Part shown: positions 17,759 to 24,945 of the stretch, piece by piece | Position numbering within the stretch: position 1 is the first letter of the stretch | Layout: every line of letters starts with the position of its first letter | Assembly (NCBI GenBank): GCA_040881665.1 | Contig: JBBECT010000004.1 | Span: 568,303-632,302, forward strand | Origin: Actinomycetota bacterium | GTDB taxonomy: Bacteria > Actinomycetota > UBA4738 > HRBIN12 | Direction of reading: 5' to 3' | DNA: 64,000 nt | Notes under the pieces: generated by a model | What the model was told of the DNA's origin: nothing | Seen by the model: the letters and a program-made list of their open reading frames with translations, nothing else | The model's database searches: none | Position numbers and translations under genes: made by a program

Positions 17759-18781
17759 TCAGTCTCGCACATCCTCACTCGCGCCAGCGTCCGAGGGTTC
17801 CGACGGCTCAGGGGTTGTCGGCGACGAGGATGTCGCGCCCTCCGGCGGCGCAGGCAGCGAGGCACCCGGGGGGGTGGCCGACCGCCGAAGGGACGCGACG
17901 ACCGCGACGGCCAGTGTCGTTCCGATCACCAAAAGCGAGAGCCAGATCGGCACGTGATAGATGTCGGAGATCAGCATCTTCGCTCCCACGAAGACGAGCA
18001 CGGCCGCCAAGCCGAGCTTGAGATAGGTGAACCGGCCCATCATGTCGGCGAGCAAGAAGTAGAGAGCTCGCAGTCCGAGGATCGCGAACGCGTTCGAGGT
18101 GAACACGAGGAACGTCTCGTTGGTCACCGCGAAGATCGCGGGGATCGAGTCGACCGCGAAGACGACGTCGGTCGTCTCCACGATGATCAGCACGGCGAAC
18201 ATCGGAGTGGCCACCCATTTCCCGGCCTGCCGTACCCAGAACCGTTGCCCCTGAAACTGGCTCGTGCTCGGGACGAGTTTCCGAACCAGCCGCAGGACCG
18301 GGTTCCTGTCCGGATGCACTTCCACGTCCTGGTGGCGCGCCATCCGGACGCCCGTGACCACCAGCAGCGCTCCGAACACGTAGATCGTCCAGTGGAAGGT
18401 CTCGAGGAGCGTGGCACCGGCCGCGATGAAGATCGCACGCAGGATCAACGCGCCGAACACGCCCCAGAACAGAACGCGATGCTGATACTTGGACGGGACT
18501 GCGAAGTAACCGAAGATCAGCGCGAAGACGAAGATGTTGTCGACCGACAGGGACTTCTCGATCAGGTAGCCGGCGAGGTACTGGCCGGCCAGGTCGGGAC
18601 CTTGCCAGACCCAGATCAGGGCTCCGAACGACAACCCGAGCGCGACCCACACGGCGCTCCAGATCCCGGACTCTTTCGCACTGACCACGTGCGCGTCCTT
18701 GTGGAACACGAACAGATCGATGCAGAGCATCGCGAGGATGAAGCCGACGAACGCGAACCAGATCCAGAGATCGACTTCCAC
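17759..18781 (-). CDS. TerC/Alx-family membrane protein, probable manganese exporter
   Basis: Integral membrane protein of 340 aa with about eight hydrophobic segments. Family markers are the acidic transmembrane motifs SVDNIFVFALIFGYF and ETTDVVFAVDSIPAIFAVT. TerC/Alx/MeeF proteins export Mn(II), some to metallate secreted enzymes. A Ser/Pro/Glu-rich cytosolic tail ends the protein. Translation starts at a GTG at 18781 with AAGGGA about 9 bases upstream. A yybP-ykoY manganese riboswitch lies directly before it, which strongly supports the manganese assignment. Confidence 0.93.
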   Translation of the reverse strand: MEVDLWIWFAFVGFILAMLCIDLFVFHKDAHVVSAKESGIWSAVWVALGLSFGALIWVWQGPDLAGQYLAGYLIEKSLSVDNIFVFALIFGYFAVPSKYQHRVLFWGVFGALILRAIFIAAGATLLETFHWTIYVFGALLVVTGVRMARHQDVEVHPDRNPVLRLVRKLVPSTSQFQGQRFWVRQAGKWVATPMFAVLIIVETTDVVFAVDSIPAIFAVTNETFLVFTSNAFAILGLRALYFLLADMMGRFTYLKLGLAAVLVFVGAKMLISDIYHVPIWLSLLVIGTTLAVAVVASLRRSATPPGASLPAPPEGATSSSPTTPEPSEPSDAGASEDVRD

Positions 18782-18792
18782 GAGGTCTCTTC

Positions 18793-18800
18793 CCTTCGGC
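18793..18800 (-). promoter_or_regulatory. Alternative pairing segment overlapping the terC ribosome site
   Basis: Minus-strand GCCGAAGG is an exact 8-base complement of CCTTCGGC at 18833-18826, the 3' side of riboswitch helix P1, and runs into the AAGGGA ribosome site. The two structures exclude each other. Inferred: Mn(II)-stabilised P1 frees the ribosome site. Confidence 0.6.
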
Positions 18801-18823
18801 TAGGCGCGATACCTCTGACGCGT

Positions 18824-18918
18824 CCGCCGAAGGTCTTTCCCGCCTCTTGGCGAGGCTACGCCGCCGGGCCACAGGCCGTAATGACGACGACGCTCAAGGG
18901 GATACTCCCCTTCGGTGT
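18824..18918 (-). promoter_or_regulatory. yybP-ykoY manganese riboswitch before terC
   Basis: The minus strand carries the class hallmarks. P1 is formed by CCGAAGG (18915-18909) pairing with CCTTCGG (18833-18827). The L1 element GGGGAGTA follows directly, then a GTCGTCATTACGG arm, a GC-rich arm GGCCCGGCGG...GCCTCGCC, and the L3 element AAAGACC that joins L1 to build the Mn(II) site. It ends 45 bases before the GTG of terC. The class binds Mn(II) and commonly controls TerC/Alx genes. There is no poly-U tract, so control is probably at translation. Confidence 0.9.
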
Positions 18919-18921
18919 CCC

Positions 18922-19157
18922 TCAAGGATAGCGAAGGAAGCCGCCGGATCAGGGTCGCTCGCCGCTGTTCGGTTCCCGACCTCCATGACCTGCGGGTTCT
19001 TGGACGTGGACTTTGTCGCTCTTGCGTGGAATGAGGTAGTCAGTTATGAGTAGCCCGCCCGCGCGACGAGAAGAGGGACGGATGAACCGCGCGATAGGAA
19101 CTGGCGAGAGGGGCTTCGCACGGTGGTGTCCTGGGTTCAACTCGCGGAGTGGCCACG
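18922..19157 (+). other. Intergenic stretch between riboswitch and first histidine kinase
   Basis: This divergent spacer of about 235 bases must hold the promoter of terC (minus strand) and that of the kinase (plus strand). A TTGGAC at about 19001 and AT-richer sequence around 19030-19045 could be a kinase promoter, but no clear -35/-10 pair was found. No gene or RNA was recognised in it. It is visibly less GC-rich than the flanking genes. Confidence 0.4.
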
Positions 19158-20585
19158 ATGTCCGCTGATTCGAGCCTTGTTTCTCCGGCCCCTGGGAGCG
19201 TTACCCAAGGCGTGGTGGGTGGTGGGCGTCTAGCGGTCTTCTTCTGGTCCGTCACGATTCCAACCGTGGTTCTGATCGGCACGATGTTCTTGATTCGGCC
19301 GGTTGACCCCGACTTGCTTTTCGTCGCTGCGGCCTGGCTATCGGTAGTTGCAGTCGCGGACCTTGTTCCCGTGCCGGTGTGGTCATCAATCGTCCTGACC
19401 ATGTCACTTCCGATCCTCTTGGCGGCCGGTATGGTCCTACCGCCGCACGTTGCTGCGATTGTTGCGCTTCTTGGATCGGTGGATCCGAGGGAGTTCCGGC
19501 GCGAGATCGGACTTGCTCGGGCGCTGTTCAATCGGAGCCAGGTGGCACTGTCGACTCTAGCCGCCGCTCTCACTTTTCAGCTCTTTCAAGCAGATCCCCT
19601 TGATTGGCCAAAGGTGGCCCTTATCGCCTGTCTCGCGCTGGTCGGTGATCTCACGACGAACGTGTTGTTGGTTTCCGCTCCTGCTCATATGACCTCGGGC
19701 ATTGGCCTGCTTGAAGTGGTTCGTAGGATGATTGGAACCGAGCCCCGCCACCGACTTGCGGGTTACCTTTGTTGTGGATTGCTCGCTCCAGTACTGGCCC
19801 TCTTGTTTGTGGAAATCGGGATATGGGGGCTTATCGCTGGCCTTGCGCCCATCTTCATGGCGCGAGAAGTGTTTGCGCAGAATCATCGATTCCGTGAAGC
19901 ATCCACGCGAGTCGTGACGCGGTCGAGAGCCCTTGCGCATGCCCTAACTCGAATCTCAGAGGAGAGACGGCAGGAGAGGCTGTTCCTGGCTGGGGATCTT
20001 CACGACGAGGTCCTGCAGCCGCTGTACAAGGTTCACTTGATGGGCCAGGTACTCAGGCGTGACCTTGAATCTGGTCGACTCCTTGATCTCGATGACGATC
20101 TTCCGGGCTTGCTGGCGGCAACGGAATCAGCCCAGGAAGCAATTCGCGCCATGGTTCGCGACCTCAGGACATCTCGATTAGGGGTGGCTGGTCTCGTCGG
20201 GACCCTGAGGCTGCTTCTGCGAGAGTTCGAGGAGGACACGGGAATCCAAGTTGAGGTCGAGGCGGAGGAAGTGTCCGGATCAGGGCTCAGCGAACTCGTC
20301 GCCTACCAGGCAGCGCGCGAAGCGTTGGCGAACGTCCGAAAGCACTCAGGTGCCTCCTGGATTGAGGTTTCCGTTTCCCGACAAGACGGCTGGATTCGTG
20401 TGGCAGTCGTTGACGACGGGCGAGGCTTCGAGCCAGAGCTCGTGGATGGTGACGAGCACTTGGGATTGCTCACTCTTCGTGAACGCGTCGAGTCCCTAGG
20501 TGGCGTTCTTCAGATCGTCTCATCAGTGGGGAAAGGTACAGCCATCACCGCACTTGTACCTGCTCGATCGGGGTTTGAAGAGTAG
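19158..20585 (+). CDS. Membrane sensor histidine kinase (HisKA_3 type), orphan
   Basis: Sensor kinase of 475 aa. Residues 20-230 hold about six to eight hydrophobic segments with a conserved loop LLGSVDPREFRREIG and ALFNRSQVALS. A HisKA_3 domain follows with the phospho-accepting His in LAGDLHDEVLQPLY. A HATPase domain ends it, with N box AREALANVRKHSGAS, VVDDGRGFEPE and a G2-like SVGKGTAI. The ATG at 19158 is preferred over GTG 19149 because GGAG lies 8 bases before it. No response regulator is adjacent. One sampled line (19261-19320) is 33/60 G+C, well below neighbours, suggesting transfer or drift. Confidence 0.88.
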   Translation: MSADSSLVSPAPGSVTQGVVGGGRLAVFFWSVTIPTVVLIGTMFLIRPVDPDLLFVAAAWLSVVAVADLVPVPVWSSIVLTMSLPILLAAGMVLPPHVAAIVALLGSVDPREFRREIGLARALFNRSQVALSTLAAALTFQLFQADPLDWPKVALIACLALVGDLTTNVLLVSAPAHMTSGIGLLEVVRRMIGTEPRHRLAGYLCCGLLAPVLALLFVEIGIWGLIAGLAPIFMAREVFAQNHRFREASTRVVTRSRALAHALTRISEERRQERLFLAGDLHDEVLQPLYKVHLMGQVLRRDLESGRLLDLDDDLPGLLAATESAQEAIRAMVRDLRTSRLGVAGLVGTLRLLLREFEEDTGIQVEVEAEEVSGSGLSELVAYQAAREALANVRKHSGASWIEVSVSRQDGWIRVAVVDDGRGFEPELVDGDEHLGLLTLRERVESLGGVLQIVSSVGKGTAITALVPARSGFEE

Positions 20586-20613
20586 GCAATGCAACGCGTG
20601 TGCATGAACTCGA

Positions 20614-20645
20614 AGAAACCCGGCACCTTCGAGCACCGGGTTTCT
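20614..20645 (+). terminator. Inverted-repeat terminator-like hairpin
   Basis: A perfect 10-bp stem, AGAAACCCGG paired with CCGGGTTTCT, with a 12-base loop, begins 29 bases after the kinase stop. It also lies downstream of the small minus-strand gene, so it could end transcription from both sides. No real U-tract follows on either strand, so it may be a Rho-type or attenuating hairpin instead. Confidence 0.6.
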
Positions 20646-20681
20646 CGATCGAGCTCTTGAAGCTTGGTACTCGCAGCAGAA

Positions 20682-20765
20682 TCAGAAGCGGTGGTGTGCG
20701 CCTCCGGCAACGACCAGGGCCAAGAGCGAGCCCAGGGCAATGGCTGCACGCTTGATCATGTTCAT
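20682..20765 (-). CDS. Small hydrophobic 27-aa peptide gene
   Basis: An open frame of 28 codons reading MNMIKRAAIAL, then GSLLALVVAGG, then AHHRF. It has a very strong ribosome site, GAGGAGGGAGG, 4-14 bases before the ATG. The peptide is a basic start plus one hydrophobic helix, like a signal peptide or single-span membrane peptide. A TAGGCT box (minus strand, 20888-20883) would give a leader of about 110 bases. It sits between the two sensor kinases on the opposite strand, so it could be a signal or a small membrane partner; that is inference only. Confidence 0.6.
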   Translation of the reverse strand: MNMIKRAAIALGSLLALVVAGGAHHRF

Positions 20766-21012
20766 GGTGCCTCCCTCCTCACGGGTGCGAGGCGATTACG
20801 CCCCGCTAGGCGCGGCCACAGCACCGCCGACCTTCGGGAGACATGATGGGGGTCACCCGTTGAGGGGACAAGCCACGCGACCAGCCTACGCCCTACGACG
20901 TAGCTGAGCGGAGGAGCCCTATCGGTCAGGGAGAGCTTCTATTGATGGCGCGCACGATTCATCATTGAGCGTCACGCATCGGGGAGCAGCGCGTTGCAGG
21001 AGCGGAAACCGA
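20766..21012. other. Divergent spacer with GC-rich leader of the small gene
   Basis: About 247 bases. On the minus strand the leader of the small gene shows several short inverted repeats, such as GGCG-TAAT-CGCC, and GCCTC that could pair with GGAGGC of the ribosome site; it matches no riboswitch class known to me. On the plus strand AGGAG (20998-21002) serves the second kinase. Nothing else was recognised. Confidence 0.4.
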
Positions 21013-22539
21013 ATGGCTGAGAGCCAGGTCACGGCGATGTCCGTGCGGAAGCCGACCGTCCTCACACTTTGGGGGGCTGTCGTCGTCATTCCAACCATGA
21101 TCGGCGTCGCGGCACTCGCAGCCGATCAATGGACGGTCGAGTGGCACACGGCTGTCTTCTGGATCCTCCTGATCGCCGGTGTTGAGCTCCTCCAGGTACC
21201 CACATGGAGAGGGACATCGGTGAGCCTCGGGTTCCCGATGTTGATTGCGGTCGCATTCTTATATCCACCCGGTATCGCCGCGGCCATAGCTTTCCTCGGA
21301 TCCTCAGACCCTAGGGAACTGAGACGTGAAGTAACCCCGCTGAGGGCGCTCTTCAATCGATCCCAGGTTGGATTGTCAGTACTCGCTGCGAGCGCCGTGT
21401 TCCAATCTCTGGCGTCAGTCGAGGACGAGTCGCTCGTGGCGATCCTCCCCGCCGCGTTCCTGGCGACCCTAGTTGACTACGCAATCAATATCGCTCTCGT
21501 CACGAGTGCTGTTGCTCTTGCCTACCGCCTCTCGCCGCTTGAAGTCGTGCCGAAGCTCTTGGGGAAGGGGCAGGAGTTCCTAATCAGCTACGTGGGGCTG
21601 GGGCTCGTAGGCACCGTCCTTGCGAAGCTGTACACGCTTGAGGGAGTCGGCTTCTTTTCTGTCGTCACCGTGTTGGCGCCGCTCCTCCTTGCGCGACAGA
21701 TGTTCTTCCGCTCCCGTGCGCTGGAGGAGGCGCACAAGGAACTCCAGGAACGCGAACAGGTTCTCCGTGTGCTGTCCAACAGGATGGCCGAGGAGCGGCA
21801 GGACGAGCGGTCCGCGATCGCGGCCTATCTGCACGACGATCTCGCGCAGCTCTTGTTCCGACTCTCGATCCAGGTCGACGTCGCGCGCCGTCACTTGTCG
21901 ACAGGCAAGCTCGACGAGGTCGAGGAGAGTCTCGACAAGATCAAGGGAACCAAGCAGGAGACCTCGGACCGCGTCCGTGCGCTGATCCGCGACCTCCATC
22001 GGTCACCGCTGGGTCATGCAGGGCTCGCGGAGGCGATCCAGGGCTTCGTGGCCGAGGCGGGGCGCGACTCGGGTGTTCGTTTCAAGGTCGACGTACAAGA
22101 GATCGAGTTGCCGGCCCCGATCGCGCTGCTGATCTACCACGTTGCCCGCGAGGCCACGATGAACGCGCTCAAGCACGCCGGCGCGCATAACCTGGAGATC
22201 TCCGTCCGCGAGGTCGACGACGAGATCGAGTTGGTGATCGCGGACGACGGCGAAGGCTTCGACATCGAGGCGCCGGGCCCCGAGGGTCACTTCGGGATGG
22301 CGATGATGCGTGACCGCGCGACGGTCGGTGGCGGAACCTTCGATGTGCGGAGCGCTCCGGGTGCGGGGACGACGATCACGGTGCGGTTCCCGAGCGCGCT
22401 GCTGCAGCAGGAACAGGACGGCTCCGCCCGCGCCGTCTCGGTTCCGCGGCCGGGAGCGCCCCAGGACGGTGCTTCCCCCGGTACCCACGAGCCGGACGGT
22501 GGGTCGAAGGCGGATCCTCCCGCCTCGGTGCCGGCCTGA
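21013..22539 (+). CDS. Membrane sensor histidine kinase (HisKA_3 type), orphan
   Basis: Kinase of 508 aa, a relative of the preceding one. The sensor part (about 10-240) repeats the landmark FLGSSDPRELRREV and ALFNRSQVGLS. A coiled linker (ALEEAHKELQEREQ) leads to the phospho-accepting His in IAAYLHDDLAQLLF and to a HATPase domain (AREATMNALKHAGA, IADDGEGFD, GHFGMAMMRDRA). The tail of about 40 residues is low complexity. The ATG at 21013 has AGGAG 10 bases upstream. No response regulator is adjacent. G+C rises inside the gene: sampled lines are 33/60 at 21241 and 41/60 at 21781. Its 3' end overlaps the DUF5317 gene. Confidence 0.9.
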   Translation: MAESQVTAMSVRKPTVLTLWGAVVVIPTMIGVAALAADQWTVEWHTAVFWILLIAGVELLQVPTWRGTSVSLGFPMLIAVAFLYPPGIAAAIAFLGSSDPRELRREVTPLRALFNRSQVGLSVLAASAVFQSLASVEDESLVAILPAAFLATLVDYAINIALVTSAVALAYRLSPLEVVPKLLGKGQEFLISYVGLGLVGTVLAKLYTLEGVGFFSVVTVLAPLLLARQMFFRSRALEEAHKELQEREQVLRVLSNRMAEERQDERSAIAAYLHDDLAQLLFRLSIQVDVARRHLSTGKLDEVEESLDKIKGTKQETSDRVRALIRDLHRSPLGHAGLAEAIQGFVAEAGRDSGVRFKVDVQEIELPAPIALLIYHVAREATMNALKHAGAHNLEISVREVDDEIELVIADDGEGFDIEAPGPEGHFGMAMMRDRATVGGGTFDVRSAPGAGTTITVRFPSALLQQEQDGSARAVSVPRPGAPQDGASPGTHEPDGGSKADPPASVPA

Positions 22540-23065
22540 GCATGGCGCCGATCACTACCCACGCCGCACCGGCGTAGGCGACCAGGTCCCCGAGACTCAC
22601 GACGGTCCCCAGCGGCGCGATCGGGATCGTGTCTCCCATCACCGCGAGCACGTCGTCCTCACCGCGAACGTGGTGCTTCACGTCCGCGCTTCCTGAGAGT
22701 TCCTGGACGTCGGCTTCGGTTCCTCCCGCGGCTCGGATCGCGCTCGGGCTCACGGGCATCCCCCCGTTGGGAGCGATCACGACGAGGTTCAGCACCAGGC
22801 CGACGAAGATCAGCGCGAACCCGGGCACCCGGCGGTTCACACCGAGGAAGAGCAACAGCACGGGGAAGCTCGCGACGAGCACCCCCGCCGCGATCGCCTC
22901 GCGCACCGGATCGCCGTCGGTCGGGATCGGCGCCAGCTGCATCGCGAGGCCGAGCGGAGCGAGCAGCCACCACCGGAGGTGGAGCGCCTCGAAGCCACGC
23001 AGACGTCCGCCGGCCAGATAGCCGGCCCCGATGGCGACGAGGACGATCAGCAGGGGAAGGAGCAT
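22376..23065 (-). CDS. DUF5317-family membrane protein
   Basis: Membrane protein of 229 aa with five to six hydrophobic segments, from MLLPLLIVLVAIGAGYLAGG to GTVVSLGDLVAYAGAAWVV. The loop VVIAPNGGMPVSPSAI is the landmark of DUF5317 proteins found in actinobacteria and some clostridia. Function unknown. The ATG at 23065 opens directly into the first membrane segment; the longer frame before it has no membrane or family features. The last 55 residues are a basic, low-complexity tail that lies over the end of the convergent kinase gene, an antisense overlap of 164 bases. Confidence 0.8.
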   Translation of the reverse strand: MLLPLLIVLVAIGAGYLAGGRLRGFEALHLRWWLLAPLGLAMQLAPIPTDGDPVREAIAAGVLVASFPVLLLFLGVNRRVPGFALIFVGLVLNLVVIAPNGGMPVSPSAIRAAGGTEADVQELSGSADVKHHVRGEDDVLAVMGDTIPIAPLGTVVSLGDLVAYAGAAWVVIGAMLRPAPRREDPPSTHRPARGYRGKHRPGALPAAEPRRRGRSRPVPAAAARSGTAP

Positions 23066-23211
23066 CCGGGCACGGTACGGGTCGGGCCCGCCGCGTGACG
23101 AGCCGGGATCCGATGAACCGGCCGTTATCGTGCGACGCCGCAGCCGCCCTGTCCAGTAGGTGCACCGCAGCCCACCGCTCGCGGGCTGCGGTCGAAACCC
23201 GACCGCCCTCC

Positions 23212-23217
23212 TAGAGT
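23212..23217 (+). promoter_or_regulatory. Predicted -10 box, DUF2236 gene
   Basis: TAGAGT, 6 bases before the GTG at 23224, leaving no room for a ribosome site. Leaderless-type promoter. Confidence 0.55.
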
Positions 23218-23223
23218 GGCACG

Positions 23224-24087
23224 GTGAGCAACGACCCCGATCTCGGCTATTTCGGACCCGACAGCGTCTCGTGGCGGGTTCACCGCGAGGTGACGGTCCT
23301 GTTCGGGGGTGCCCGGGCACTTCTGCTCCAGTCGGCGCATCCGCTCGTCGTCGCGGGTGCGCGACAGACCGCGATGTTCCAACGGAACCCATGGAAGCGG
23401 CTCCAGCGCACGCTGCTCCTGCAATACACCCTCACATTCGGAACGAGGTCCGAGGCCGATGCTGCGGCGGAGCGGATCAACGCGATCCACGAACCGATCC
23501 ACGGCATCGACGAGGTCACCGGCAAGCGCTACGACGCGCTTGACCCCGAACTGCTGCTGTGGGTCCACGCGACGCTCATCGACAGTGCGCTGCTGTTCGA
23601 GCGTCTGACGATCGGACGGCTCGACGACGCGGGGCGTCAACGGTTCCACGACGAGCAGAAGCTCGCGGCCGAGCTCTGTCGGGTTCCCCGCGACCTGGTC
23701 CCGCAGACCGTGCCGGACCTGCATGCCTACGTCGAGGAGATGGCGGCCGGTCCGGAGCTGCTGATCACCGACGATGCGCGCACCGTGGCGGGTTTGTTCG
23801 CCCATCCTCCCGCGGAGGCGGAGTGGAAACCGGTGCTGCGCGCGGTGTCGAGGTGGGCCTTCGGCACGTTGCCGTCGCCGGTCCGGGAGGGGTACGGCGT
23901 GTCCTGGAACCCGGCGAAGCAGGCGCTGCTCCGCGCCACGCTCGCGGGCGTCAAGCTTGCCCACGGGTTGATCCCACCGAAGCACCGCTACATCACTCCG
24001 TACCAGGAGGGGCTGCGCCGTCGACGCGGTGAGGAACCGGCCGGGACCGTCGAGTGGGCGCGCAAGCAGGCGGGTATCCGGCTCTGA
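23224..24087 (+). CDS. DUF2236 / MpaB-like oxygenase-family protein
   Basis: Protein of 287 aa of the DUF2236 (oxygenase MpaB, Lcp-like) family. Features are SWRVHREVTVLFGGARALLLQ, then AHPLVVAGARQTAMF and LLWVHATLIDSALL, the histidine-containing helices that bind heme in the latex-clearing protein relatives, and a C-terminal RYITPYQEGLRRRRG. No signal peptide, so probably cytoplasmic. The reaction is unknown; relatives act on polyisoprenoids or in mycophenolic acid synthesis, so an oxygen-dependent lipid reaction is possible. GTG start with no ribosome site. Confidence 0.87.
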   Translation: MSNDPDLGYFGPDSVSWRVHREVTVLFGGARALLLQSAHPLVVAGARQTAMFQRNPWKRLQRTLLLQYTLTFGTRSEADAAAERINAIHEPIHGIDEVTGKRYDALDPELLLWVHATLIDSALLFERLTIGRLDDAGRQRFHDEQKLAAELCRVPRDLVPQTVPDLHAYVEEMAAGPELLITDDARTVAGLFAHPPAEAEWKPVLRAVSRWAFGTLPSPVREGYGVSWNPAKQALLRATLAGVKLAHGLIPPKHRYITPYQEGLRRRRGEEPAGTVEWARKQAGIRL

Positions 24088-24122
24088 CGCCGTCCTTCCA
24101 CGGTTCGTGCCGTCGGTCGCAG

Positions 24123-24128
24123 TACGCT
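24123..24128 (+). promoter_or_regulatory. Predicted -10 box, HAD gene
   Basis: TACGCT, 6 bases before the ATG at 24135. Leaderless-type promoter. Confidence 0.5.
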
Positions 24129-24134
24129 CCACGC

Positions 24135-24911
24135 ATGAAGTTCGATGTCGTCCTGCTCGACATGGACGGTGTGCTGTTGCTCGGTTCCGAACCGATCGAC
24201 GGTGCGCCCGCGACGATCGCCTGGCTCCGTGAGCAGGAGATCCCCCTGCGGGTGGTCACCAACTCCACCCACACGACGGCGTCCGGGTTCGCGAAGCAGC
24301 TGAACGATGCCGGGATCCGGGTCGAGGCCCACGAGATCGTCACCGCGGTCGTGGGGACGGCGAGCTACCTGCGGATGCACCACCGGGGCGCCACGGTGTT
24401 CCTGCTCTCCGACGGCGACCCGGAGGAGGACCTCGCCGGCATCACACTCGTGGAGGAGGGCGCCGATGTCGTGGTCGTCGGCGGCGCGAGCGACCTGTTC
24501 ACCTACGGCGCGGTCAACCGCGCGTTCCGGATGCTGATGGACGGTGCCGCGCTCGTCGCGATGCACCGCAACCTCTACTGGCGAAGCGAGGACGCCTGGC
24601 ACCTCGACGGCGGCGCGTACCTGCGTCTGCTCGAGGACGCGGCCAACACGCAAGCCGTCGTCTGCGGCAAGCCCTCGACGACCTTCTTCGAGGCGGCGCT
24701 TGCCGGGACGGGTGCCGCTCCCGACCGCGCGCTGATGATGGGCGACGACATCCGCAACGACGTCCTCGCCGCGCAGCATGCGGGGATGACCGGCGTGCTC
24801 GTGCGGACGGGCAAGTTCCGCCAGGACGACCTCGAAGCCGGGGAGCCGAACCATGTGATCGACGGCGTCGGGGATCTTCCGGCGCTGCTCGAGTCGTTGC
24901 TCGAGGCCTGA
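24135..24911 (+). CDS. HAD-IIA phosphatase (NagD/LHPP-like)
   Basis: Phosphatase of 258 aa. Motif I is LLDMDGVLL (nucleophile and acid/base Asp), motif II VTNSTHTT, motif III CGKPS with its Lys, and motif IV MMGDDIRNDVLAA. The cap between motifs II and III is of the large IIA type. The C-terminal GMTGVLVRTGKFRQDDL matches LHPP/NagD proteins closely. The substrate could be a sugar phosphate, a nucleotide or phosphohistidine/phospholysine. It stands just upstream of the MenG-like and UbiA-like genes, 34 bases before the proposed next start. Confidence 0.9.
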   Translation: MKFDVVLLDMDGVLLLGSEPIDGAPATIAWLREQEIPLRVVTNSTHTTASGFAKQLNDAGIRVEAHEIVTAVVGTASYLRMHHRGATVFLLSDGDPEEDLAGITLVEEGADVVVVGGASDLFTYGAVNRAFRMLMDGAALVAMHRNLYWRSEDAWHLDGGAYLRLLEDAANTQAVVCGKPSTTFFEAALAGTGAAPDRALMMGDDIRNDVLAAQHAGMTGVLVRTGKFRQDDLEAGEPNHVIDGVGDLPALLESLLEA

Positions 24912-24932
24912 GCCGACCGACCGCTCGCCGAC

Positions 24933-24938
24933 TAGGCT
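24933..24938 (+). promoter_or_regulatory. Predicted -10 box, MenG-like methyltransferase gene
   Basis: TAGGCT, 7 bases before an ATC codon at 24946 that opens the conserved reading frame. The spacing equals that of other leaderless genes here and supports translation starting at or near 24946. Confidence 0.5.
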
Positions 24939-24945
24939 CGGGAGC

